A DNA stretch of 64,000 bases from Frigidibacter sp. Lineage in GTDB: Bacteria > Pseudomonadota > Alphaproteobacteria > Rhodobacterales > Rhodobacteraceae. The notes below the pieces were generated by a model. That model ran no database searches. It was not told where the DNA came from and worked only from the letters and a program-made list of their open reading frames with translations. The position numbers and the translations under genes were made by a program. The DNA is taken from the NCBI RefSeq assembly GCF_030695035.1, contig NZ_JAUYTT010000022.1, positions 124,001 to 188,000 on the forward strand, in the 5' to 3' direction. Each line of letters starts with the position of its first letter. Within the stretch, counting starts at the first letter, position 1. Shown one piece after another: positions 8,934 through 16,381 of this stretch.

Positions 8934-9758
8934 ATGACCCATGTTGAAACGCGCCATGCCGTTCACCCCGAGCATGCCAAGGCGATGGACACCGCGTCGC
9001 TGCGCAAGCATTTCCTGGCCGAGGGGATGTTCGCGGAGGGAGAGGTCCGGCTGGTCTATACCCATTACGACCGGTTCGTCGTGGGCGGCGCGGTGCCGGC
9101 TGGCGGCTCGCTGACGCTCGACCAGATCGCCGAGACCCGGACCCCCAGCTTCCTCGACCGCCGCGAGATGGGCATCGTCAATATCGGCGAGGCTGGCCGG
9201 GTCGAGGCTGCGGGGCAGGGCTGGGACATGGCGCCGGGCGATGTGCTCTATCTCGGCATGGGTTCGGGCGCGGTGACCTTCTCGGGGCAGGGGCGGTTCT
9301 ACATCACCTCGGCCCCCGCGCATCGCCAGCTTCCTTGCCGCCTGGTGACGGTGGGCGAGGCCAAGGAAGTGAAGATGGGCGCGGTCGAAACCTCGAACAA
9401 GCGCACCATCAAGCAGTTCATCCACCCGCTGGTCATGGAAAGCTGCCAGCTGGTTCTCGGCTATACCTCGCTGGAAGACGGCTCTGTCTGGAACACCATT
9501 CCCAGCCACATCCATGACCGCCGGATGGAGGCCTATCTCTACCATGGGATGAGCCCCGAGGCCCGTGTCCTGCACCTGATGGGCGAGCCGCAAGAGACCC
9601 GCCACCTGTTCGTCGCGAATGAGCAGGCGGTGCTGTCGCCGTCGTGGTCGATCCATTCGGGCGCCGGGATCGGCAGCTATACCTTCATCTGGGCGATGGC
9701 GGGCGACAATGTCGATTATACCGACATGGACTTCATCCAACCCAAGGACATGCTGTGA
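8934..9758 (+). CDS. kduI: 5-dehydro-4-deoxy-D-glucuronate isomerase
   Basis: Cytoplasmic isomerase (274 aa, close to the usual 278) converting 5-keto-4-deoxyuronate to 3-deoxy-D-glycero-2,5-hexodiulosonate. The N-terminal YTHYDRFVVGGAVP and the central cupin-like region with the zinc-binding stretch PSHIHDRRMEAYLYH are diagnostic. The ATG at 8934 lies 13 bp after kdgF. The stop overlaps the kduD GTG start, coupling the two successive enzymes. Confidence 0.95.
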   Translation: MTHVETRHAVHPEHAKAMDTASLRKHFLAEGMFAEGEVRLVYTHYDRFVVGGAVPAGGSLTLDQIAETRTPSFLDRREMGIVNIGEAGRVEAAGQGWDMAPGDVLYLGMGSGAVTFSGQGRFYITSAPAHRQLPCRLVTVGEAKEVKMGAVETSNKRTIKQFIHPLVMESCQLVLGYTSLEDGSVWNTIPSHIHDRRMEAYLYHGMSPEARVLHLMGEPQETRHLFVANEQAVLSPSWSIHSGAGIGSYTFIWAMAGDNVDYTDMDFIQPKDML

Positions 9759-10480
9759 GCGCGTTTTCCCTTGAGGGCCGCACCGCGCTGGTGACTGGCG
9801 CCAATACCGGGATCGGGCAGGCCATCGCGGTTGCGCTGGCCGGGGCGGGGGCCGATGTCATCGCTTCTGGCCGCCGCGATTGCGACGAGACGCTGGCCCT
9901 GATGGGCTCGGGCCGGGCACTGATGTTGGACTTCGCCGACCCGATGGCGGCGCGGGATGTGTTTGCGGCAGAGCGCATCGACATCCTCGTGAACAATGCC
10001 GGAATCATCCGCCGCGACGATGCGGTCGACTTTACCGAGGCCGACTGGGACGCGGTGATGGACGTGAACCTGAAAGCGCTGTTCTTCACCTGTCAGGCCT
10101 TTGCACGCGCCGCCCTGCCGCGCGGCATGGGCAAGATCGTCAACATCGCCTCGCTGCTGTCGTTTCAAGGCGGTATCCGCGTGCCCTCTTACACTGCGTC
10201 CAAGCATGGGGTGGCGGGCCTGACCAAGCTGATGGCGAATGAATGGGCGGCCAAGGGGCTGAACGTCAACGCCATCGCGCCGGGCTATATCGAGACCAAC
10301 AACACCGAGGCACTGCGGGCGGACCCGGATCGCTCGAAATCGATCCTGGAGCGCATTCCGGCCGGCCGCTGGGGCCGCCCCGAAGACATCGCGCAGACCG
10401 CGGTGTTCCTTGCCGCGCCCGCGTCGGATTACATCAACGGTGCGGTGCTGAATGTCGATGGAGGCTGGCTTGCCCGCTAG
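9755..10480 (+). CDS. kduD: 2-deoxy-D-gluconate 3-dehydrogenase / 2-keto-3-deoxygluconate oxidoreductase
   Basis: Short-chain dehydrogenase (241 aa) that reduces 3-deoxy-D-glycero-2,5-hexodiulosonate to KDG. The NAD(P)-binding motif TGANTGIG, NNAG, a catalytic Ser in IASLLS and Y-x3-K in SYTASKHG are all present, and GGWLAR closes the protein as in KduD. It starts with GTG overlapping the kduI stop (GTGA). KdgF-KduI-KduD form a complete branch from unsaturated uronate to KDG. Confidence 0.94.
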   Translation: MSAFSLEGRTALVTGANTGIGQAIAVALAGAGADVIASGRRDCDETLALMGSGRALMLDFADPMAARDVFAAERIDILVNNAGIIRRDDAVDFTEADWDAVMDVNLKALFFTCQAFARAALPRGMGKIVNIASLLSFQGGIRVPSYTASKHGVAGLTKLMANEWAAKGLNVNAIAPGYIETNNTEALRADPDRSKSILERIPAGRWGRPEDIAQTAVFLAAPASDYINGAVLNVDGGWLAR

Positions 10481-11885
10481 GCTTCACCACGCGCCCTCGA
10501 CCGAGCCTTCGGGCATCGTCCATCTGGGCCTTGGCGCCTTCTTCCGCGCGCATGGGGCGATCTTCGTGGCCGAGGCGATGCAGGCGTCGGGCGGGGACTG
10601 GGGGATCATCGGCGTCTCGCTGCAATCGCCCGGCACCCGCGACAAGCTGCGCCCGCAAGGCTGGGCCTATGCCGCGCTGGAGCTGGGACCGGACGGGGAA
10701 ACCCCGCAGGTGGTGGCGGTGCTGCGCGATGTGCTTGTGGCGCCTGAGGATCCGCAGGCGGTGCTCGACGCGATGGCTTCGCCCGCGGTCAAGATCGTCA
10801 GCCTGACGGTGACGGAGAAGGGCTATTGCCACGAGCCCTCCACCGGCCGGCTGAACGTCGATCATCCCGATATCGTGCATGATCTGGCAGGCCCGCTGCC
10901 CCGCTCTGCCCCCGGCTTTCTAGTGCGCGCGCTGGCGGCGCGGCGGGCGGCGGGCACCCCGCCCTTCACCGTGCTGTGCTGCGACAACCTGCCCGAGAAC
11001 GGCCGCGTCGTGCGCGGCGTGGTACTGGACCTCGCCCGCCTGATCGACCCAGGCTTGGCCGACTGGATCGCGGCCGAGGGGGCCTTTCCCTGCGCGATGG
11101 TGGACCGCATCGTACCGGCCACCACCGCGGCCGATCTGGACCGGCTGGAGGCTGCGACCGGCCTGCGGGATGAGGCCCCGGTGATGCATGAGCCGTTCCG
11201 GCAATGGGTGATCGAGGATGATTTCGTTGGCGGCGCCCGCCCCGATCTGGGCGCGGTCGGCGTGCAGATGGTCGCTGATGTCACGCCCTATGAGCATATG
11301 AAGCTGCGGATGCTGAACGGCACCCATTCGTCGCTGGCCTATCTGGGTTATCTGGCGGGGCATGAGACCATTGCCGACACGGTGGCCGATCCGGTCTTCG
11401 CGCGCTTCGCAGGCCGGCTGTGGAAGGATGAGATCATCCCGGCGCTGACGCCCCCACCGGGCGAAGACCTGGAGGCCTATGCCGACGCTCTGGCCGCTCG
11501 CTATGCCAACCCGGCCATCCGCCACCGCACTTGGCAGATCGCCATGGACGGCAGCCAGAAGTTACCGCAGCGCATCTTGGGCACCATTGCTGAAGGGCGC
11601 GCGGCGGGGCGACCAGTGCCGGGGCTGAACTTGGCCGTGGCTGCGTGGATGCGCTACACCTCGGGTACGGATGAGGCGGGCAAGCCCATCGAAGTGAAAG
11701 ACCCGTTGGCCCCGCAACTGGCCGCGCTGTGGCAGGACGATCCGTCGGCAACTGTCGCGGGCTTTCTGGCGCTGTCGCAGGTGTTTCCGGCGGCGCTGCG
11801 CGAGGATGCGGGCTTTGCCGCAGAGCTGACGGCAACACTGGCGCGGCTGGTGGAGCAGGGAGCGCGCGCGGCCGCCGATGCCTGA
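10452..11885 (+). CDS. uxuB: fructuronate/tagaturonate reductase (mannitol dehydrogenase family)
   Basis: NAD-dependent reductase (477 aa) of the long-chain mannitol dehydrogenase family. It has the N-terminal IVHLGLGAFFRAH Rossmann segment, TVTEKGYCH, and the catalytic Lys/Asn/His region KLRMLNGTHSSLAYLG. In this context it reduces D-fructuronate to D-mannonate and perhaps also D-tagaturonate to D-altronate, since no second reductase is present. The start is uncertain: ATG 10452 overlaps kduD by 29 bp, ATG 10458 is possible, and TTG 10470 has a better-placed GGAGG. Confidence 0.88.
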   Translation: MSMEAGLPARLHHAPSTEPSGIVHLGLGAFFRAHGAIFVAEAMQASGGDWGIIGVSLQSPGTRDKLRPQGWAYAALELGPDGETPQVVAVLRDVLVAPEDPQAVLDAMASPAVKIVSLTVTEKGYCHEPSTGRLNVDHPDIVHDLAGPLPRSAPGFLVRALAARRAAGTPPFTVLCCDNLPENGRVVRGVVLDLARLIDPGLADWIAAEGAFPCAMVDRIVPATTAADLDRLEAATGLRDEAPVMHEPFRQWVIEDDFVGGARPDLGAVGVQMVADVTPYEHMKLRMLNGTHSSLAYLGYLAGHETIADTVADPVFARFAGRLWKDEIIPALTPPPGEDLEAYADALAARYANPAIRHRTWQIAMDGSQKLPQRILGTIAEGRAAGRPVPGLNLAVAAWMRYTSGTDEAGKPIEVKDPLAPQLAALWQDDPSATVAGFLALSQVFPAALREDAGFAAELTATLARLVEQGARAAADA

Positions 11886-13353
11886 CACCATGCTCCTCAA
11901 CCCAGCGGACAATGTGGAGATCCTGACCGCGCGGGGCATCGCCCCCGCCGGTCACAAGATCGCCCGCGTGGCCATCGCACAGGGGGCGGCGGTGGTGAAA
12001 TATGGCCAGATCATCGGCTATGCCACTGCGGGCATTGCCGTGGGCGAGCATGTCCACAGCCACAACCTCGCCTTTGGCGCGCATGACCGCGCGCACCACC
12101 CGGGCCGCGCCCTTCCCGAGGCGCAGGCGGCGCTGGACCAGCGCCGGGGCCCCGAGCTGAGCTTTCAAGGCTATCACCGCGCCGGGGGGCAGGTCGGCAC
12201 CCGTAACTTCATCGCGCTGGTGGCGACGGTCAACTGCTCGGCCACGGTGATCCGCCGCGCGGCGGAAGAGCTGCGGACCGAAGGCGCGCTGGAGGCGTAC
12301 CCCAAGGTCGATGGCGTCGCCGCCTTTGCCCATGGCACCGGTTGCGGCATGGCCGATAGCGGGCCGGGCTGGCGGGCGCTGCAACGCGTGCTGACCGGCC
12401 ATGCCGGGCATCCCAATGTCGGCGCGGCGCTGTTCGTGGGGCTTGGCTGCGAGGTGATGCAGATCGCCCGCATGAAGCAGGATCTGGGCGAGGCGGCGCG
12501 CTTTCACGGGCTGACCATCCAGGACAGCGGCGGCACCCGCGCCACCATCGAGGCGATCAAGGCCCGCGTGCGCCAGATGCTGCCCGAGGTGAATGCGGTC
12601 ACGCGCACCCCCGCCCCAGCCTCGGCGCTGAAGATCGGGCTGCAATGCGGTGGGTCGGACGGGTTTTCGGGCATCACCGCCAACCCGGCGCTTGGGATCG
12701 CATGTGACATGCTGGCGGCGCAGGGCGCCTCTGTCGTGCTGTCGGAAACGCCCGAGATCCATGGCGCCGAACGCCTGCTGATCGACCGCGTCGCGGACCC
12801 CGCGCTGGCGGACAAGCTGCTGGCCCGCCTTGCGTGGTGGGAAGAATATGCCGCGATGAACGGCGCCTCGCTCGACAACAACCCCAGCCCCGGCAACAAG
12901 GCTGGCGGGCTGACGACAATCCTTGAAAAGTCACTTGGCGCAGTGGCCAAAGCCGGGGCGACGCCGCTGAACGCGGTGCTGGAATATGGCGAGCCAATCA
13001 CAGCCCCGGGGCTGAACTTCATGGACACGCCGGGCTATGACCCGGTGTCGGCCACCGGGCAGATCGCCGGCGGGGCGCAACTGATCGTATTCACCACCGG
13101 GCGCGGATCGGCTTTTGGATCGAAGCCCGCGCCGACGATCAAGCTGGCCACTAATGACCGCCTGTTCGCCGCGATGCGCGACGACATGGACATGAACTGC
13201 GGCGATGTGCTGTCGGGCGTGCCCTTGGAGGAGAAGGGTCGGCAGATCGTCGAGCTGATCCTGCGTACCGCCTCGGGGACGGAAACCCGCAGCGAGGCGC
13301 TTGGCCTCGGCGATCACGAGTTCCTGCCCTGGCAGATTGGCGCGGTTCTGTAA
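11878..13353 (+). CDS. uxaA: altronate dehydratase
   Basis: Dehydratase (491 aa) converting D-altronate to KDG. An N-terminal SAF domain (about residues 1-95, with NPADNVEILTARGI) is followed by the large galactarate/altronate dehydratase domain beginning near YHRAGGQVGTRNFIALV, with HGTGCG, GGSDGFSGITANPALG and FTTGRGSAFG. It overlaps the uxuB stop by 8 bp and is the last gene of the plus-strand uronate operon. A perfect stem-loop encloses the stop codon. Confidence 0.95.
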   Translation: MPDTMLLNPADNVEILTARGIAPAGHKIARVAIAQGAAVVKYGQIIGYATAGIAVGEHVHSHNLAFGAHDRAHHPGRALPEAQAALDQRRGPELSFQGYHRAGGQVGTRNFIALVATVNCSATVIRRAAEELRTEGALEAYPKVDGVAAFAHGTGCGMADSGPGWRALQRVLTGHAGHPNVGAALFVGLGCEVMQIARMKQDLGEAARFHGLTIQDSGGTRATIEAIKARVRQMLPEVNAVTRTPAPASALKIGLQCGGSDGFSGITANPALGIACDMLAAQGASVVLSETPEIHGAERLLIDRVADPALADKLLARLAWWEEYAAMNGASLDNNPSPGNKAGGLTTILEKSLGAVAKAGATPLNAVLEYGEPITAPGLNFMDTPGYDPVSATGQIAGGAQLIVFTTGRGSAFGSKPAPTIKLATNDRLFAAMRDDMDMNCGDVLSGVPLEEKGRQIVELILRTASGTETRSEALGLGDHEFLPWQIGAVL

Positions 13354-13360
13354 CCGCGCC
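13339..13360. terminator. stem-loop enclosing the uxaA stop codon
   Basis: Arms GGCGCGGTT and AACCGCGCC form a perfect 9-bp stem with a 4-nt loop; the TAA stop lies across the loop and right arm. No U-tract follows. It sits between converging uxaA and kdgK (18-bp gap), so it may act as a compact bidirectional barrier or 3'-end protector. Confidence 0.5.
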
Positions 13361-13371
13361 GGCCAGTTGCG

Positions 13372-14295
13372 TCAGAGGGCCGCTTGCGCGTCCAGCACCG
13401 CTTGCCGGACCAAAGCGCCTGGATGGCGGATCACCTGGCAGCCAAGCGCATGGCCGGCGCGGATCGCCGTGGCGCAGTCCGCGCCGCCCAGCCGTGACGC
13501 AAGATAGCCCGCGTTGAAGCTGTCGCCCGCGGCGGTGCTGTCCACTGGTACTTCGCGCGCCAGATCGTCGATCTGGCCCTGCCCCTCTCGCCCGCCGAAC
13601 AGGATGGTGCCGCCTCCGTTCTTGACGACCACTTGTCCCGCGCCGAGGGTAAGGTAGCGGGCCAGCGTCGCCTCGGGGCTGGCATCGCCAAACAGCGCCG
13701 CCTCGTCATCGAAGCTGGGCAGGCACAGATCGGCCATGGCCGCAGCCTGCTCGGTCACGGCGCGCATGGTGGCGGGGTCGGACCACAGCCGTGGCCGCAG
13801 GTTGGTGTCGAACACCACCGTCGTGCCGGCCGCCTGTGCCGCCTTCAGCGCGTCCAGCAGGTTCTGCCGCCCCTCTGGAGGCAGGATCGCCAGCGTGATG
13901 CCGGACAGGTAGGCCATGTGGCACCCGTCCAGCCCTGCCGTCAGCGCTGCCGGGTCATCGGCCAGCCGCTTGGCCGCCGACTGGCCGCGCCAATAGGCAA
14001 AGCTGCGCTCGCCATTTTTCAGGCTGATCGCATAGAGGCCAATCTCGGCCCCCTCCTCGCGCCCCACGTGGGCGGCGTCGATGCCCTCGGCCGCCAGAAA
14101 GTCCAGCATCTGCTGCGAGAACTCGCCGGTGCCGATGCGGGTGAGGTAGCCGACCTGCCAATCCGCGCCCAGCAGGCGGCGCAGATACCAGGCGGTGTTC
14201 AGCGTGTCGCCCGCGATCCCCATGCGCCACAGTCCCGGCTGATCGGCGCGCGACATCTCGACCATCGCCTCGCCGATCGACAGTATCCGCCTCAT
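13372..14295 (-). CDS. kdgK: 2-keto-3-deoxygluconate kinase (PfkB family)
   Basis: Sugar kinase (307 aa) phosphorylating KDG to KDPG. PfkB-family features are GEAMVEMSR near the N-terminus, GDTLNTAWYL, FDTNLRPRLWSD, and the catalytic anion-hole motif DSTAAGDSFNAGYL near the C-terminus, where Ala replaces the more common first Gly, as in many KdgK proteins. ATG overlaps the uxuA stop by 4 bp. It completes the uronate pathway up to KDPG. Confidence 0.92.
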   Translation of the reverse strand: MRRILSIGEAMVEMSRADQPGLWRMGIAGDTLNTAWYLRRLLGADWQVGYLTRIGTGEFSQQMLDFLAAEGIDAAHVGREEGAEIGLYAISLKNGERSFAYWRGQSAAKRLADDPAALTAGLDGCHMAYLSGITLAILPPEGRQNLLDALKAAQAAGTTVVFDTNLRPRLWSDPATMRAVTEQAAAMADLCLPSFDDEAALFGDASPEATLARYLTLGAGQVVVKNGGGTILFGGREGQGQIDDLAREVPVDSTAAGDSFNAGYLASRLGGADCATAIRAGHALGCQVIRHPGALVRQAVLDAQAAL

Positions 14296-15509
14296 GCCGT
14301 GCCTCCGCGAACGCGGGCCAGCGCAGTCTCGACCCCGCGCAGCTCGGCCAGCCCCTTCAGGCGGCCAATGGCCGGGTAGCCGGGCTGCCCGCCGCGGCCG
14401 ATGTCATCGAGAATGTCCTGCCCGTGATCGGGGCGCATCGGGATCACCGCATCGTCGCGGCCCGCGGCGCGGCGCTTGGCCTCCTCTGCCACGACCGCGT
14501 CAATCAGCGCCACCATGTCGGTCTGCCCGCCCAGATGCTCATCCTCGAAGAACGAGTCCGGGATGGTATCGCCGTCGCGCCGCACATTGCGCAGGTGCAG
14601 GAAATGCACCCGGTCGCCCAAGCGGCGCATCATGCCCGGCAGGTCATTGTCGGGCCGCGCCCCCAGCGAGCCGGAGCAGAGCGTGATGCCGTTCGCCGGC
14701 AGATCCACCGCCGCGATGCGTTCGGCGAAATCCGCCTCGGTCGACATCACGCGGGGCAGGCCAAGCAGCGGGAAGGGCGGATCATCGGGGTGGCAGCAGA
14801 GCCGCATCCCCAGATCCTGCGCCACCGGGGCGACCTGTTCGAGGAAGTCGTGGAAATGCCGCCGCAGCACGCCGTCGGTTACGGGCGCATAACTGTCGAG
14901 CAGGGCGCGCACATCGGCCATCGTCAGCCGGTCCGCTGCGCCGGGCAGGCCGCAGACCACGTTCTCGGCCAGTTGGGTGCGGCGCGCCTCGGGCATATCG
15001 GCAAAGCGGCGGGCGGCGGCGTCTTGCAGCTCGGCCGGGAAGTCGTCAACCGCGCCGGGGCGCTGCAGGATATGCAGATCGAAGGCCGCGAAATCGGTCA
15101 GGTCAAAGCGCATGCAGCGCGCGCCATTGGGCCGGCGCCAGGCCAGATCGGTCCGCGTCCAGTCCAGCACCGGCATGAAGTTGTAGCAGATGACACTGAT
15201 CCCCGCCGCGTGCAGGTTGCGCATCGAGGTGATCCACGCTTCCACATGCGCGCGCCAGTCGCCGGTCTGGGTCTTGACCGCCTCCGACACCGGCAGGCTT
15301 TCGACCACCTCCCATGCAAGGCCCGAAGGGCTGCCATCGCGCATCATCGCAATGGCGTCCTGCCGGGCACGGATCTCCTGGGGCGTCCAGACTGTGCCGG
15401 TGGGAACGTGGTGCAGGGCGGTGACCACGCCCTGCACGCCCGCCTGCAGCATGTCATCGATAGAGACGGGATCAGCTGGTCCGAACCAGCGCCAGGTCTG
15501 TCGCATCAA
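14292..15509 (-). CDS. uxuA: mannonate dehydratase
   Basis: Dehydratase (405 aa, near the usual 394) converting D-mannonate to KDG. The start MRQTWRWFGPADPVSIDDMLQ and the following GVVTALHHVPTGTVW are hallmark UxuA sequence. Metal-site residues of the TIM-barrel fold are visible in RLCCHPDDPP, CSGSLGARPDND and HFLHLRNVRR. It lies 6 bp downstream of the gntR gene and overlaps kdgK, forming a three-gene minus-strand operon. Confidence 0.95.
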   Translation of the reverse strand: MMRQTWRWFGPADPVSIDDMLQAGVQGVVTALHHVPTGTVWTPQEIRARQDAIAMMRDGSPSGLAWEVVESLPVSEAVKTQTGDWRAHVEAWITSMRNLHAAGISVICYNFMPVLDWTRTDLAWRRPNGARCMRFDLTDFAAFDLHILQRPGAVDDFPAELQDAAARRFADMPEARRTQLAENVVCGLPGAADRLTMADVRALLDSYAPVTDGVLRRHFHDFLEQVAPVAQDLGMRLCCHPDDPPFPLLGLPRVMSTEADFAERIAAVDLPANGITLCSGSLGARPDNDLPGMMRRLGDRVHFLHLRNVRRDGDTIPDSFFEDEHLGGQTDMVALIDAVVAEEAKRRAAGRDDAVIPMRPDHGQDILDDIGRGGQPGYPAIGRLKGLAELRGVETALARVRGGTA

Positions 15510-15515
15510 GATACC

Positions 15516-16178
15516 TCAGTCGGTGAAATAGTCGGGATAGGTTTCGGCCATCTGCGGCAGCTCTGTCAGCATCTGGCGCAGATGGGTGCGGATCGCCGCC
15601 TCGGCGGCATCGGCATCACCGGCCTGCAGCGCGGTCAGGATGGCGCGGTGCTGTGCGATGGTGGCGCCGCGGTCGAAGGTTCGCATCGACAGGTGCCGCA
15701 GCCGGTTCATCTGTGCCTTCAGCCGCTCCAGATCCTGCCAGACGGCGGGAAAGCCCGCGGCCGTTGCCATTGCATGATGGAAGCGGTCATCCGCCTCGAT
15801 GAAGGCCGGCACATCGCCCGCGGCATCGGCCTGCGCCTGCAGCACCAGCTCGGCCTCCATTGCGCTCAGGTCGGGGCGGGCTGCGGCGACGAGCCGGGCC
15901 AGATCGCTCTCCACGGCCTCGCGGATCAGCCGGGCCGACAGTACGGCACGCACCGAAATGCGCCCGATATAGGTGCCGCGTTGGGGAAGGATCTCGGCCA
16001 GGCCATCGGCGGCCAGCCGGATGAAGGCCTCGCGCACCGGCTGCCGCGACAGCCCGACCTGGGCCGCGATCTCTGTCTCTGACAGCCGCGCACCGGGCAA
16101 CAGATCGCCGCGCAGGACGCAGCGATACAGCCAGTCATGGACCTGTTGGGCGGTCGAGGCAGAGCGGATGGGGATCAT
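15516..16178 (-). CDS. GntR-family regulator, FCD subclass (uronate operon)
   Basis: Transcription regulator of 220 aa. It has a winged-helix N-terminus (LLPGARLSETEIAAQVGLSRQPVREAFIRL) and an FCD domain with FIEADDRFHHAMA. It resembles the regulator at 3511-4200 in the recognition helix (GxSRQPVRxAF), so the two may see related sites. First gene of the gntR-uxuA-kdgK operon, so autoregulation is likely. Ligand unknown, probably a uronate or aldonate. Confidence 0.88.
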   Translation of the reverse strand: MIPIRSASTAQQVHDWLYRCVLRGDLLPGARLSETEIAAQVGLSRQPVREAFIRLAADGLAEILPQRGTYIGRISVRAVLSARLIREAVESDLARLVAAARPDLSAMEAELVLQAQADAAGDVPAFIEADDRFHHAMATAAGFPAVWQDLERLKAQMNRLRHLSMRTFDRGATIAQHRAILTALQAGDADAAEAAIRTHLRQMLTELPQMAETYPDYFTD

Positions 16179-16212
16179 GGGAACCGTGTTACAAACTTTG
16201 CCACAATATATT

Positions 16213-16231
16213 CCATACTTCCATACTAGTA
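16213..16231. promoter_or_regulatory. candidate operator upstream of gntR-uxuA-kdgK
   Basis: Two CCATACT direct repeats (16213-16219 and 16221-16227) run into the 8-bp palindrome TACTAGTA (16224-16231), about 35-55 bp upstream of the GntR start codon. The ACTAGT core is shared with the uxaC upstream region. Assignment is inferred. Confidence 0.4.
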
Positions 16232-16321
16232 AAGAAGCGTCTCTTCCCCAGCCTTGATCGCGTCAGGCATTTCGCTGGTTTCGGATCATCTTGCCACGAC
16301 TGCCGGACACAAAACCTGAAA

Positions 16322-16348
16322 CCCCGCGGCGCATCAAGCGCCGCGGGG
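16322..16348 (-). terminator. terminator after tctA
   Basis: A perfect 11-bp stem (arms CCCCGCGGCGC and GCGCCGCGGGG) with a 5-nt loop lies 34 bp beyond the tctA stop. On the minus strand it is followed by TTTCAGGTTTT. It probably ends the tct operon and separates it from the downstream gntR promoter. Confidence 0.75.
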
Positions 16349-16381
16349 CAGGCCGGTCCAACGCCGTGCAAAGTGCCGATA

